Assembly: GCA_002449765.1 (NCBI GenBank)
Contig: DJXN01000013.1
Location: 1-64,000, forward strand
DNA length: 64,000 nt
Origin: Fibrobacter sp. UBA7003
GTDB taxonomy: Bacteria > Fibrobacterota > Fibrobacteria > Fibrobacterales > Fibrobacteraceae
Direction: 5' to 3'
Shown here: positions 16,459-25,269 of the stretch, piece by piece
Numbering within the stretch: position 1 is the first letter of the stretch
How the letters are laid out: each line of letters opens with the position of its first letter
Translations under genes and position numbers: made by a program
Notes under the pieces: model-generated
Told to the model about the DNA's origin: nothing
Seen by the model: only the letters and a program-made list of their open reading frames with translations
Databases searched by the model: none

Positions 16459-17325
16459 TTAGCCGAAAAAACCGGATTGCGAGCCTCCATTGCTCGCGAA
16501 AAGGTCCGGTTCCTTCTCATTGGCGGGGTGGATTTCGATGGGTTCCTCTTCTTCAGCGGCCGCATTGTCGGCGGGCTGTTCTGTGACGGCTTCGGCCGGG
16601 CTCTCTGCGCTTTCCGCCCCGGCGCCTTCCTCGGCGGCAGCTTCGGCGTCTTCGGAGAAGGGTACCCGCACCGGAATCTCGGTGCCGAGTTCGGTCTCGA
16701 TGGTCGAAACCATCTGCTTGAAGCGTTCCTGAGCCTGCAGGATTTCGTCGCCCTGGGCCTGGATGGTCTCGTTGAGCCCCGCCTTTTCGGCATTGAGCGC
16801 TTCGATGGCGGCGTCCTTATCGGCGATGGCCTTGTTCAGTTCCTCGATTTTCCCGTTCAGGATGGACTCGTTCGCTTTCGACGCGGCAAGGTCTATCCGC
16901 AACTGGTTTTCCTGTTCCTGTAGCTGTCCCGCCTGCTCGTCGCGCGAAGCGATTTCTCCGTTGAGCCTCGAAATCTCGTTCTTCGCGTTTTCCAGGTTCT
17001 CGTTGCCCTGGTTCACCAGGTTCTGCAGTTCGAGGACTTTCGCGTTCATGTCCTCGAGGCTGCGGTTGAGGTCGTCGATGGCGCCCTGTTTCTGGTTGAT
17101 GGCGTCGTCCTGTGCGGCAGCCTGGTTGGCTCGGGCTTCAAGGGCAGCCTTGCAGTCCGCCAGTTCGGCGTTCGCGTTTTCCAGCAGGATGTTCTTGTCC
17201 TGGAGTTCGGCTCGTGCCCCGTCCAGGGCCCCTTTCAGGGAGGCGACCTCTTGGCGGAGGTTGCGGACGGTCGCGAGGACCCCGTCAACCTTTTGCGAGA
17301 GGAGATTGATGTTTTCTAGGTTCAT
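16459..17325 (-). CDS. Long coiled-coil protein upstream of zapA
   Basis: 288 residues. Residues 1-220 are almost uninterrupted heptad-type coiled coil with many Leu, Glu, Asn and Gln (LRQEVASLKGALDGARAELQ, NKAIADKDAAIEALNAEKAG). An acidic Ala/Glu linker follows, ending DLFASNGGSQSGFFG. There is no signal or membrane segment, so it is cytoplasmic. The ATG at 17325 has a GGAG ribosome site; an open frame extends further upstream but starts with a hydrophobic non-coding-like stretch. Sitting with zapA suggests a divisome role, perhaps a large analogue of ZapB, but sequence alone cannot show it. Confidence 0.7.
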   Translation of the reverse strand: MNLENINLLSQKVDGVLATVRNLRQEVASLKGALDGARAELQDKNILLENANAELADCKAALEARANQAAAQDDAINQKQGAIDDLNRSLEDMNAKVLELQNLVNQGNENLENAKNEISRLNGEIASRDEQAGQLQEQENQLRIDLAASKANESILNGKIEELNKAIADKDAAIEALNAEKAGLNETIQAQGDEILQAQERFKQMVSTIETELGTEIPVRVPFSEDAEAAAEEGAGAESAESPAEAVTEQPADNAAAEEEEPIEIHPANEKEPDLFASNGGSQSGFFG

Positions 17326-17465
17326 TTTGACTCCGTGAAAAAATCGATGGAACAGTTTCCATAAAAAAAGATATATAAAAAAATTGCGCAAATGTAACAA
17401 AAAAAGAGAAAAAATATCGTTGCGGCTAGTGCGGGTCCAGGAAATAAATTTTACCTTGTAGGTCA

Positions 17466-19361
17466 GTGATTCCCGTTAGCGAACATATCGAGCGCAGGCT
17501 TGCCGAACTCCCCGCGTTGCCGGGCGTCTACATCATGCGTAACGCCCAGGGGAAGATTATCTACATCGGCAAGGCGAAGGTGCTCAAGAACCGCGTGAGG
17601 AGCTACTTCGACGGGAGCGACCACGCAGGTCACCGCGCGGCGACGCTCATGCTGCCCTATATACGCGATATCGAGTGGATTATTACCGAGAGCGAGTCCG
17701 AGGCGCTAATCCTGGAGGCGAACCTCATCCGCAAGCACACGCCCAAGTACAACGTGCTGCTTAAAGACGACAAGCATTTCCCCTACCTCGCGTTCTCGGT
17801 GAACGAGCCGTTCCCGAGGCTGTTCCTTTCCCGCGCGGTGCGCAAGGACGGCTGCCAGTACTACGGGCCCTACATGAATTCCCGCATGATAGGCCAGCTG
17901 CAGGATATTGCCGCCCGCCTGTTCAAGATTCGCGAGTGCAAGCTGAAGTTGCCGCTCGCAAAGCCCGCGAGGCCCTGCCTCAACTACCACATAGGGCGGT
18001 GTGGCGCCCCGTGCGCGGGGCTCGTGACGCAGGAGGAATACCACCAGGCGGTTCTCCAGACGCAGATGCTGTTGAACGGGAAGCGCGACGACCTGATTGC
18101 CCAGTGGGAACGGGAAATGCAGGAGGCGAGCGACCGGCTGGATTTCGAGGCCGCGATGAAGAAGCGCGACGCCATCCAGGCCCTGAAGGCTACGGGCGTG
18201 CACCAGAAGACCGACGTGACGGATGCGCGCCTGTGCATGGACGTGCTGAGCCTGCGCCGGAACGGCACGATGGCGGCCGCAGTGATTTTCGAGTACAGGA
18301 ATGGCGTGCTCTGCGGGCGCCGCCACTACCGCCTGGAATGCAAACTGGAAGAGGACGAGACCGAGATTTTCCGGCAGATGCTTTTGCAGTGGTACATGGA
18401 CGTGGAGTTTATCCCGGGCGAAATCGCGACCGACGTTCCCCTCGGGCTTGGCGACGAGGGCGGCATTGCCGGAGACTCGCCGGATACGGAACCGCTTGCG
18501 CAGGCCCTGACCGAGAAGGCGGGCCACAAGGTGGCAATCACGAACCCGCAACGTGGCGAGAAGCTCGGCTTTTTAAAACTTGCGGGCGCGAACGCCGACA
18601 TGATTCTGGTGGAGATGCGCGCGGAGGTGCAGAAGTATAGCGAAATCGACCAGAGCGTATTTGAGCTGCAGAAGGTGCTGGGCCTCAAGAAGACCCCCTT
18701 CCGTATCGAGTGCGTGGACATTTCGCACCTCTCGGGCACGAACACGGTGGCAAGTCTCGTCGCCTTCAAGAACGGCAAGCCCGACAAGAGCAACTACCGC
18801 AAGTTTATCATCAAGACGGTAACGGGTGTGGACGACTTCGCGAGCATGCGCGAGGTGATGACGCGACGCATCCGCAGGCTCGAAGACGAAGGTACGCCCA
18901 TGCCCGACCTGTGGGTATGCGACGGCGGTAAGGGCCAGGTGGATGCCACCATGCAGATTCTGAAGGAACTCGGGCACGACAAGGACCTGCCGCTCATCGG
19001 GCTTGCGAAGCGCCTCGAAGAAATCGTGTTTCCCGACGACCGCAAGAGCATCGTGCTGCACCGCACGAGCCCCGCTTTGAAACTATTGCAGAACGCCCGC
19101 GACGAGGCGCACCGCTTCGCCATCACGTACCAGCGGAGCAAGCGCAAGAAGGATTTGGAAGTGGAATGGCTCAAGATGCCAGGCGTGGGGCACGAGACCC
19201 GCGTGAAGATTCTCTCCAGATACAAAAGCGCGGAGGCCTTTATGGCTGCTCCGCTTGAAGATATCGTCGATTTGCTCGGAAAAGTCCGTGGCAACAGCGT
19301 CCGCGAACAGGTCGCGAAATACTGCGCCGACTTTATTATTCCTGCACGCAGCGCACGCTGA
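17466..19361 (+). CDS. uvrC: Excinuclease ABC subunit UvrC
   Basis: 631 residues, the usual length. It has an N-terminal GIY-YIG nuclease domain (GVYIMRNAQGKIIYIGKAKV), a conserved Cys-containing segment (CLNYHIGRCGAPC), a UVR helix hairpin, an RNase H-like C-terminal nuclease (IECVDISHLSGTNTVASLV, WVCDGGKGQVDA) and a terminal helix-hairpin-helix pair (MPGVGHETRVKILSRYKSAE). UvrC makes both incisions around a lesion after handover from UvrA/B. Start is GTG at 17466 preceded by TAGG. Its 3' end overlaps the convergent lipoprotein gene by 26 bp. Divergent from the coiled-coil/zapA operon. Confidence 0.97.
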   Translation: MIPVSEHIERRLAELPALPGVYIMRNAQGKIIYIGKAKVLKNRVRSYFDGSDHAGHRAATLMLPYIRDIEWIITESESEALILEANLIRKHTPKYNVLLKDDKHFPYLAFSVNEPFPRLFLSRAVRKDGCQYYGPYMNSRMIGQLQDIAARLFKIRECKLKLPLAKPARPCLNYHIGRCGAPCAGLVTQEEYHQAVLQTQMLLNGKRDDLIAQWEREMQEASDRLDFEAAMKKRDAIQALKATGVHQKTDVTDARLCMDVLSLRRNGTMAAAVIFEYRNGVLCGRRHYRLECKLEEDETEIFRQMLLQWYMDVEFIPGEIATDVPLGLGDEGGIAGDSPDTEPLAQALTEKAGHKVAITNPQRGEKLGFLKLAGANADMILVEMRAEVQKYSEIDQSVFELQKVLGLKKTPFRIECVDISHLSGTNTVASLVAFKNGKPDKSNYRKFIIKTVTGVDDFASMREVMTRRIRRLEDEGTPMPDLWVCDGGKGQVDATMQILKELGHDKDLPLIGLAKRLEEIVFPDDRKSIVLHRTSPALKLLQNARDEAHRFAITYQRSKRKKDLEVEWLKMPGVGHETRVKILSRYKSAEAFMAAPLEDIVDLLGKVRGNSVREQVAKYCADFIIPARSAR

Positions 19362-20220
19362 AGAACTTGGTCTTGGAGTCGACCTGGAAGAACTTCTGAT
19401 CGGCTCCTTCTCCGGCGTACTCAGGCTCCTTCTCCACGATGATGACCGCGTAGCTGTCACCCTTGTTCGAGTCGAAGTTTTTGTCGCCGTCCTGCGGGGT
19501 GGCGCTGGTCCAGTGGAAGCCCATCTTTTCCGTAAAGTCGCAGTTGCCGTCCTTGCAGCGACCGCTGTAGCTCCACGGGTAGGAGTCGTCGGCGAAGAGT
19601 GTCGTCACTTCGTTTCGGTTTGGGAGTCTCCAGCCCGGAGGGCAGGCCTTCGTGGCGGCGACATAAGCGTAGAGTCTTCCGTACTTTTCGCACATCGCAT
19701 CGTTGTCGTCGAAGCACATGCTGTTTCCGCTCTTGAAGGCGAGGTCCTGGGCCATCCACAGCTTGCCGCCCACGTTCTTGAGCTGGTAGCTCTTGCCGTC
19801 GCGGTTGTCGACCATGGTGTTGCCGTTCACGGTCGGCGGTTCGACGGATGCGGACGAAGCCGCGATGATAATCTCGTCGCTAGAACTGGATTCGGCCGAA
19901 GAGGAGGAGATGAAGTCCTTCTCGCAACCTTCGGTCCAGCAGAAGATGCCGCTGCTGTAGTAGCTGAGTTCTTCGTTGTTCCCCGAGGTGTCCTTCACGT
20001 GCTGTACGATGGTGACGGTGTCCTTCGAGGTGGACGAAGCTGGCTTGGAACTGTCGCTGGACGTGCTGCCGGCGGAACTCTTGGGGGAACTAGAATCGGA
20101 GGATTCGATCTCGGAGATGTCGCCATCGTCCGGGGGGGTGACCGGGCCGCTCGCGGTATCGGAGCAACCCCAGAAAAGCGCCACTGCGCCTATAACCACA
20201 CATGCAAATAGTCTTTTCAT
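19336..20220 (-). CDS. Lipoprotein with Fibrobacter major paralogous domain
   Basis: 294 residues. Lipoprotein signal with ALFWGC at Cys19. A Ser/Asp/Glu-rich linker follows (about 20-65), then a Cys pair (FCWTEGCEKDF), another Ser-rich stretch, and a C-terminal domain with MVDNRDGKSYQLKNVGGKLWMAQD, AYVAATKACPPGWRLPNRNEV and WTSATPQDG. That domain, with its KACPPGWRLP motif, is the paralogous family that is abundant in Fibrobacter and is the strongest taxonomic marker in the window. The domain resembles FISUMP/FGE-like folds, is exported and its function is unknown. Overlaps the 3' end of uvrC. Confidence 0.9.
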   Translation of the reverse strand: MKRLFACVVIGAVALFWGCSDTASGPVTPPDDGDISEIESSDSSSPKSSAGSTSSDSSKPASSTSKDTVTIVQHVKDTSGNNEELSYYSSGIFCWTEGCEKDFISSSSAESSSSDEIIIAASSASVEPPTVNGNTMVDNRDGKSYQLKNVGGKLWMAQDLAFKSGNSMCFDDNDAMCEKYGRLYAYVAATKACPPGWRLPNRNEVTTLFADDSYPWSYSGRCKDGNCDFTEKMGFHWTSATPQDGDKNFDSNKGDSYAVIIVEKEPEYAGEGADQKFFQVDSKTKFFSVRCVQE

Positions 20221-20288
20221 ATCCCCAAATATACTTTACATAAGGGGAGGTTAACAGAAAAAAGTTTTTTACTATATTTTTTATCACT

Positions 20289-20681
20289 ATGAGTAATGTT
20301 GAAGTTTTCGACACGACGTTCGCCATGACCATCCTGGTCATCATGGCCCTCTGCATTCCCGCAATCCTCCTGCTTGCCAACTGGTTTTTGCACCCGGGCA
20401 AGATCAAGAACGTGCTTATCAAGGGGGCTGCCTACGAGTGCGGCCTTGCCCATGTCTCGGGTACCGCGAACGAGCGCTATCCCGTTAAATACTACATGGT
20501 GGCCATGCTTTTCCTCGTTTTTGACCTGGAAGTGGCGTTCCTCTACCCCTGGACGGTCCAGTTCCTCGCTGGTGGCTGGGAGCTTTTGATCGTGCTCCTC
20601 GGGTTCCTGTTCATCCTCGAAGCGGGCTACATCTACCTCTACAAGAAGGGCGTGCTCGACTGGACGAGCATCAAGGACTAG
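20289..20681 (+). CDS. nuoA: NADH-quinone oxidoreductase subunit A
   Basis: 130 residues, three transmembrane helices (about 10-32, 73-95, 100-122) with the characteristic loop YECGLAHVSGTANERYPVKYYMVAMLFLVFDLEVAFLYPW, which holds the conserved Cys and the DLE pair of the NuoA family. It is a membrane-arm subunit of complex I, where it helps form the quinone channel with NuoH and NuoJ. Unusually, no other nuo gene lies beside it: upstream is the convergent or divergent lipoprotein gene and downstream there is a strong terminator. Thus the operon appears split. Confidence 0.95.
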   Translation: MSNVEVFDTTFAMTILVIMALCIPAILLLANWFLHPGKIKNVLIKGAAYECGLAHVSGTANERYPVKYYMVAMLFLVFDLEVAFLYPWTVQFLAGGWELLIVLLGFLFILEAGYIYLYKKGVLDWTSIKD

Positions 20682-20715
20682 GGTCTTTCAAGCTATTCTA
20701 TCTCAAAATAAAAAG

Positions 20716-20745
20716 CGCGGATTCCACCCCGGAGTCCGCGTTTTT
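20716..20745 (+). terminator. Rho-independent terminator after nuoA
   Basis: A ten-base-pair stem (CGCGGATTCC with GGAGTCCGCG, one G-T pair, loop ACCCC) is followed by TTTTT. It closes a one-gene transcript 35 bp after the nuoA stop, and may also help end the convergent Omp85-like gene. Confidence 0.85.
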
Positions 20746-20796
20746 CTGTATACAGGTGTCTTCAGGTGCGCGCTTCGCCCCGTGATTTAAATCACC

Positions 20797-21918
20797 TTAA
20801 AACGCTTCGCGGAAGTAGAACGTCATGCCGAGGCTCTTGAAGTCGACCCACGAGAATTCGGCGCGGGCGTAAAGGCGCTCGCTCTTGTTGAGCGCGAACT
20901 TGCCGCCGAATCCGACGGAACGGTGCCACTCGTTGCGCAACAGCTGGCTGAAATACGGCCCGACCTTGCCGCCTTCGAAGAAGATGTCGCCCGCAAGCCT
21001 CCAGAAGAGTTCCTTGCGGAGTTCCACCTGCATGATGAGTGCCTGGTTGTCGCGGAAATACTTCATCTCCACGCCACGGAATCGCTTGATGCCGTCGGGG
21101 CCCGCCATGTACTCGAAGGGGACGTCGCCGTCGGAGCGCTGCCACATGAGACCCACCGCCATGGAGGTGTTCCAGATGGTCTCGCCGTAGGTGCGCAGGT
21201 CTAGCTCCTGGTACGTGAACCCGAAGTCGCCGATGGCGTCGGTGTAGAACCGGTGTTCCCACTGCAGGTACATGCCGTGGCGCGCCCAGTTGGGGTTGTC
21301 GCGCGTGTCTACCGTGAGGTGGTAGCCGAGGGCGGTGCGCCAGCCGTCCGCGTTTGCGGGGAGCGCGATTTCGCCGTCGTATTCCTTGAACTCCATCGTG
21401 CTGTGGTTGATGTCGAGCACCATGCCGTAGCGGAAAAACTGGAGTGAAGGCGGAAGCCCGAGGTTCGATTCCACGAGGGCCATGAAGAAGAACGTCTCGC
21501 GGTCGAAGCTGATGTAGTCGTCCATGTCGACGTCGTTCCCGATGCCGAAAAAGTGCCCCACCCAGTTCTGGTAGCGGAAGTCGAGCCAGCCCGAGATGCG
21601 GTCGTGCGCGAGGTAGAAGTAGGGCGTGGCCGCGAACTGGAACTGCTTGCGGGTAGAACCGTAGGCCGCGATGTCTATCTCCTGCGAGTTGCCGCCCTTG
21701 AACGAGGAGGGAATGAAGAAGTTCACCATCGCGCCGTACTGCAGTTCCGTCTCCTCGGTATAGCCGAGTACGGGCACGGCGCTCCACCACTGGAAATGCG
21801 ATGTGTCGGCAGCGGCGGAGTCGGTGGCTACGTTCGCAGAATCGGCCTGTGCGTACGCGGAGGATATTGCGAGTGCGAGGCCGACTGTAGCGGATATTTT
21901 TTTGACGGGGACAATCAC
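20797..21918 (-). CDS. Omp85-like outer-membrane barrel (surface antigen family)
   Basis: 373 residues. Signal peptide ending SSAYA, then sixteen or so amphipathic strands and no POTRA repeats. Typical Omp85/D15 features are near the end: IKRFRGVEMKYFRDNQALIMQVELRKELFW (an RGxx loop-type element and a signature strand), FFEGGKVGPYF and a terminal aromatic strand ending FREAF. Full-length Omp85 members insert or secrete proteins. This one lacks the POTRA domain needed for that, so it may be a small barrel that moves a ligand or a fused lipid transporter. The start is not certain: GTG at 21918 is used, with TTG at 21927 as an alternative; neither has a strong ribosome site. Confidence 0.75.
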   Translation of the reverse strand: MIVPVKKISATVGLALAISSAYAQADSANVATDSAAADTSHFQWWSAVPVLGYTEETELQYGAMVNFFIPSSFKGGNSQEIDIAAYGSTRKQFQFAATPYFYLAHDRISGWLDFRYQNWVGHFFGIGNDVDMDDYISFDRETFFFMALVESNLGLPPSLQFFRYGMVLDINHSTMEFKEYDGEIALPANADGWRTALGYHLTVDTRDNPNWARHGMYLQWEHRFYTDAIGDFGFTYQELDLRTYGETIWNTSMAVGLMWQRSDGDVPFEYMAGPDGIKRFRGVEMKYFRDNQALIMQVELRKELFWRLAGDIFFEGGKVGPYFSQLLRNEWHRSVGFGGKFALNKSERLYARAEFSWVDFKSLGMTFYFREAF

Positions 21919-22107
21919 GCTAGGCAATTTAGAAAAAAAAGAACCCTGCCCGGGAAAGGGGTCCGTTCCTGTTTTTACAAAATGTCAACATATTTTGTTC
22001 GCACTGCATGCGCTTTTTGCGGGAAAAAAGATTAGATTAAGGCATGACGGGTGGAACCCGTATTTTGGGGGAATGGGCGGTTTTGCTGTTTGGTTAAAGG
22101 AGTGATA

Positions 22108-23286
22108 ATGAACAAAGTAATTTCTTCGGTGCCCTTGATGGCGCTTGTTTTGTGCATCCTTGCCACGGCCGGTTTTGCGCAGGACCCAAACCTCCACATT
22201 TACCTGGCCTACGGGCAGTCCAACATGTCGGGGCAGGCGACTGTCACCGACAAGGACCGCGTGCAGGACCCCCGCTTCCTCGTGTTGCGCGCGGCGAACC
22301 ATTCGAACCAGAAGGTGGGCGAGTTCTACCCGGCGGCACCCCCGATGGGTCACAGCCAGTCCAAGGTGGGCATCGCCGATATATTCGGGCGCACCATGGT
22401 CGCTAACCTCCCGGACAGCATCAAGGTGGCGGTGGCGAATATTGCGATTGGCGGGCAGAGCATAGACCTGTTCGACAAGGACCGCAACAAGGCCTATGTG
22501 CAGAACGCGAAGAACAAGGGCGATACCTGGTGGATCCAGTACCTGGACGAATACGGTGGCGACGTGTACAAGCGCATCGTCGAGATGGGGAAGATTGCCA
22601 AGCAGAAGGGCGTCATCAAGGGTTTCCTTTTCCACCAGGGAGAGGCGGACTACCAGATGAGCGACTGGCCCAAGCGCGTGAAGAAGGTGTACGACGACCT
22701 GATTGCCGAACTGGAACTCGACCCGGAAAAGACCCCGATACTCATTGGCGAACTTGCGCCCACGGGCGATTTGGGCTGGCGTAACGATGCCGTGAAGCAG
22801 GCGGCGGACCTTATCCCGAACGGCCACCTGATTTCGGCGCAGGGCTGCCCCGCGTTGAAGGAGGCGAGCTACACGCTGCACTTTACGCGCGAGGGCTACG
22901 AGACGTTCGGCAAGCGCTACGCCGAAAAGATGCTTGAAATCCTCAAGTCGCAGGAGCCGCCTCCGGACACGAGTTCTGCCGACACCACGGTTGCCGACAC
23001 TTCTGCGCAGGATACGATGACGAACGATTCCATACCGGATTTGGTGCGCGGCATGGGAATGCCCCACGGCATCGCGATGCATGTCTCGGGAAGGTTCCTT
23101 GCGGTTTCCGGGGCTCCGGTGGATGCCCGTGTTAAGTTGTTTGACATACAGGGCAACTTGCTCGGTGTGCTCGGCGCGCAGGGTGGCTCCATGCCGCAAA
23201 TCCGTGCGGGTCGTGTCCTTGCCATTGTCGAAAGCGCTTCGGGCATGCGCCTTATGACCAGGATGTTCGATATTACCGGATTGTAG
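22108..23286 (+). CDS. Secreted carbohydrate esterase (CE6/SASA-type)
   Basis: 392 residues with signal peptide (cleaved near GFAQ). The SGNH-type hydrolase domain shows block I YGQSNMSG (Ser38 nucleophile), a conserved VANIAIGGQSID strand and FHQGEADYQ (His176), with the DxxH-equivalent near HFTREGYETFGK. This matches carbohydrate esterase family 6 (acetyl xylan esterase) and sialate O-acetylesterase-like (SASA) domains, which remove acetyl groups from hemicellulose so glycosidases can act. A Thr/Asp/Ser linker and a C-terminal tail with LFDIQGNLLGVL follow, resembling the tail in the GH30 protein. ATG at 22108 has AAAGGAG at the right distance. Likely works with the GH30 enzyme at the cell surface. 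Confidence 0.86.
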   Translation: MNKVISSVPLMALVLCILATAGFAQDPNLHIYLAYGQSNMSGQATVTDKDRVQDPRFLVLRAANHSNQKVGEFYPAAPPMGHSQSKVGIADIFGRTMVANLPDSIKVAVANIAIGGQSIDLFDKDRNKAYVQNAKNKGDTWWIQYLDEYGGDVYKRIVEMGKIAKQKGVIKGFLFHQGEADYQMSDWPKRVKKVYDDLIAELELDPEKTPILIGELAPTGDLGWRNDAVKQAADLIPNGHLISAQGCPALKEASYTLHFTREGYETFGKRYAEKMLEILKSQEPPPDTSSADTTVADTSAQDTMTNDSIPDLVRGMGMPHGIAMHVSGRFLAVSGAPVDARVKLFDIQGNLLGVLGAQGGSMPQIRAGRVLAIVESASGMRLMTRMFDITGL

Positions 23287-23316
23287 GCGTCCCCATTTTT
23301 CTAAATTATAGTGCAG

Positions 23317-25146
23317 ATGCCAATCCTGTCTGCACAGAATATCTCCCTGCGGTTTAGCGGCCCTCCGCTTCTCGACAACGCCTCGTTCGATATCGAGGCG
23401 GGTGACCGCATTTGTCTCGTGGGCCGTAACGGCGAAGGCAAGAGCACGCTTCTCAAGATAATCCAGGGCGAGATGGGCATGGATTCGGGCGAAATCGTGA
23501 AGCGCACCGGCCTGAAGGTTTCCCGCATGGTGCAGGAAATCCCCGCCCATATGGAAGGCACGGTGCGCGACGTGGTGATGGTCGGCATTGCGCAGGACGG
23601 CCACCACGATGCCCACGCCGAGGCGATTCTCGGCAAGACGGGCATCGCGGCCGACGCTTTGTTCGACGGGCTTTCCGGCGGACAGAAGCGTCGCGTGCTG
23701 TTCGCACGGGCCGTCGCCGAGAATCCGGACTTGCTTTTGCTCGATGAACCCACGAACCACCTGGATATTCCTGCCATCCAGTGGCTGGAGGGTATCGTTT
23801 CGCGTTTGGAATGTGCGGTGCTTTTCGTGAGCCACGACCGCGCCTTCGTGCGGCGTGTGGCGACCCGCATCTTCGAACTCGACCGCGGGCGCGTCCGCAC
23901 GTGGAATTATCCGTACGACAAGTTCGTGCAGTTCAGGGACCAGGCACTCGCTGAAGAGGAGAAGGCGAACAGGCTCTTTGACAAGCGGCTCGCCGAAGAG
24001 GAAGTCTGGATCCGCAAGGGAATCCAGGCGCGCCGTACCAGGAACGAGGGACGCGTGCGTGCGCTCATCAAGATGCGGCAGGAACGTGCGGAAAGGCGCA
24101 CGCGGACCGGATCGGTGAACATGCAGATTACCGAGGCCGAACGCTCCGGCCGCCTTGTAGCCCGCCTCACCGACGTGAGCTTTGCCTACGAGGGCGCCCC
24201 GCTGATATCGCATTTCAGTACCGAGGTCTCCCGCGGGGACCGCATCGGCATCGTGGGCCCGAACGGTTCCGGCAAGACGACGCTGCTCAAGCTTATCCTC
24301 GGCGAGATCCAGCCCGACGAGGGCGAAGTCCGGCTGGGGACGAACCTGCAGATTGCCTACTTCGACCAGATGCGCACCCGCCTGCGCGAAGACAAGAGCC
24401 TTGTCGAGAATGTAGGTGACGGCCAGGCCTATATCACGCTCAACGGTGTCCGGCGCCATGTGTTAAGTTATCTGCAGGACTTCCTGTTTTCGGCGGAACG
24501 CGCCCGCGGGCCCATCAGTGCCTTGAGCGGCGGCGAAAGGAATCGCCTGCTGCTCGCCTGCCTGTTCAGCCACCCGAGCAACGTGCTCGTGCTCGACGAG
24601 CCCACGAACGACCTCGACATGGAAACGCTCGACCTCCTGGCCGAACTTCTGGCCGATTTCAACGGCACGGTTATCGTCGTAAGCCACGACAGGGCCTTCC
24701 TGGATTCCGTCGCTACGGGTATTTTTGCCATAGAAGACGGCGGAAACGTGTTCGAAGCCGTCGGCGGGTACACCGATTACGAAAATAATCGCAAGATTCG
24801 TGAAAAAGAAGCGGCAAATGCGGCGAGAATAGCCGAAGAAAAGGCGAAATCTCGCGCGTCCGGCGCGGTTCAGCCTCAAAATCCTGCGCAAAGTACGCAA
24901 ATTTCGCAAAATCCGGTAAAAAAGAAGAAGCGTTCCTATAACGAGGAACGCGAATATGCGTCACTTCCGGACAAGATTGAGAAGCTGGAATCCGAAATTG
25001 CCGGTTTTCAGACGGAACTTTCGAAACCGGAAGTCTATACCGATGCAAAACGTATCGTAGAACTGCAAAAAGAGATTGCGACCCGAGAGTCGGAACTCGA
25101 AAAGGCCTACGAACGCTACGAAGAACTGGATTTGCTCGGCGGCTAG
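23317..25146 (+). CDS. ABC-F family ATPase (Uup-like)
   Basis: 609 residues, two ATP-binding cassettes and no membrane domain. Cassette 1 has GRNGEGKST, LSGGQKRRVLFARA and LLLLDEPTNHLD; cassette 2 has GPNGSGKTT, LSGGERNRLLLAC and VLVLDEPTNDLD. A linker helix between them has the many Arg/Glu residues typical of this group. A C-terminal coiled-coil tail (about 530-609, EKLESEIAGFQTELSKPEVY) marks the Uup subgroup, which acts on ribosomes or recombination intermediates rather than transport. The ATG at 23317 is the better choice although an in-frame GTG lies six bases earlier. Monocistronic; a CCGG-CAAAAAA-CCGG hairpin follows within 50 bp of the stop. Confidence 0.93.
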   Translation: MPILSAQNISLRFSGPPLLDNASFDIEAGDRICLVGRNGEGKSTLLKIIQGEMGMDSGEIVKRTGLKVSRMVQEIPAHMEGTVRDVVMVGIAQDGHHDAHAEAILGKTGIAADALFDGLSGGQKRRVLFARAVAENPDLLLLDEPTNHLDIPAIQWLEGIVSRLECAVLFVSHDRAFVRRVATRIFELDRGRVRTWNYPYDKFVQFRDQALAEEEKANRLFDKRLAEEEVWIRKGIQARRTRNEGRVRALIKMRQERAERRTRTGSVNMQITEAERSGRLVARLTDVSFAYEGAPLISHFSTEVSRGDRIGIVGPNGSGKTTLLKLILGEIQPDEGEVRLGTNLQIAYFDQMRTRLREDKSLVENVGDGQAYITLNGVRRHVLSYLQDFLFSAERARGPISALSGGERNRLLLACLFSHPSNVLVLDEPTNDLDMETLDLLAELLADFNGTVIVVSHDRAFLDSVATGIFAIEDGGNVFEAVGGYTDYENNRKIREKEAANAARIAEEKAKSRASGAVQPQNPAQSTQISQNPVKKKKRSYNEEREYASLPDKIEKLESEIAGFQTELSKPEVYTDAKRIVELQKEIATRESELEKAYERYEELDLLGG

Positions 25147-25199
25147 CCTATTTTGGACGAAATGTCTATGGAATCCGGCAAAAAACCGGGGTTTCGCTG

Positions 25200-25228
25200 T
25201 TGCAAAAAAAGCGCAGATTGTTTATTTT
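25200..25228 (+). promoter_or_regulatory. Possible promoter of the cadherin-like gene
   Basis: TTGCAA at 25200-25205, 17-base spacer, TATTTT at 25223-25228, about 40 bp upstream of a GGAGG ribosome site. Reasonable but the -10 is weak. Confidence 0.4.
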
Positions 25229-25269
25229 ATTATTACATTACTCTTCATAACCTTTTGGTAGGAGGCTTT

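Noticed and set aside
21985..24459. Long open frame (about 824 codons) on the minus strand opposite the CE6 and ABC-F genes
   Set aside because: The plus strand holds two genes with clear motifs, ribosome sites and Walker sequences. The antisense frame has none.
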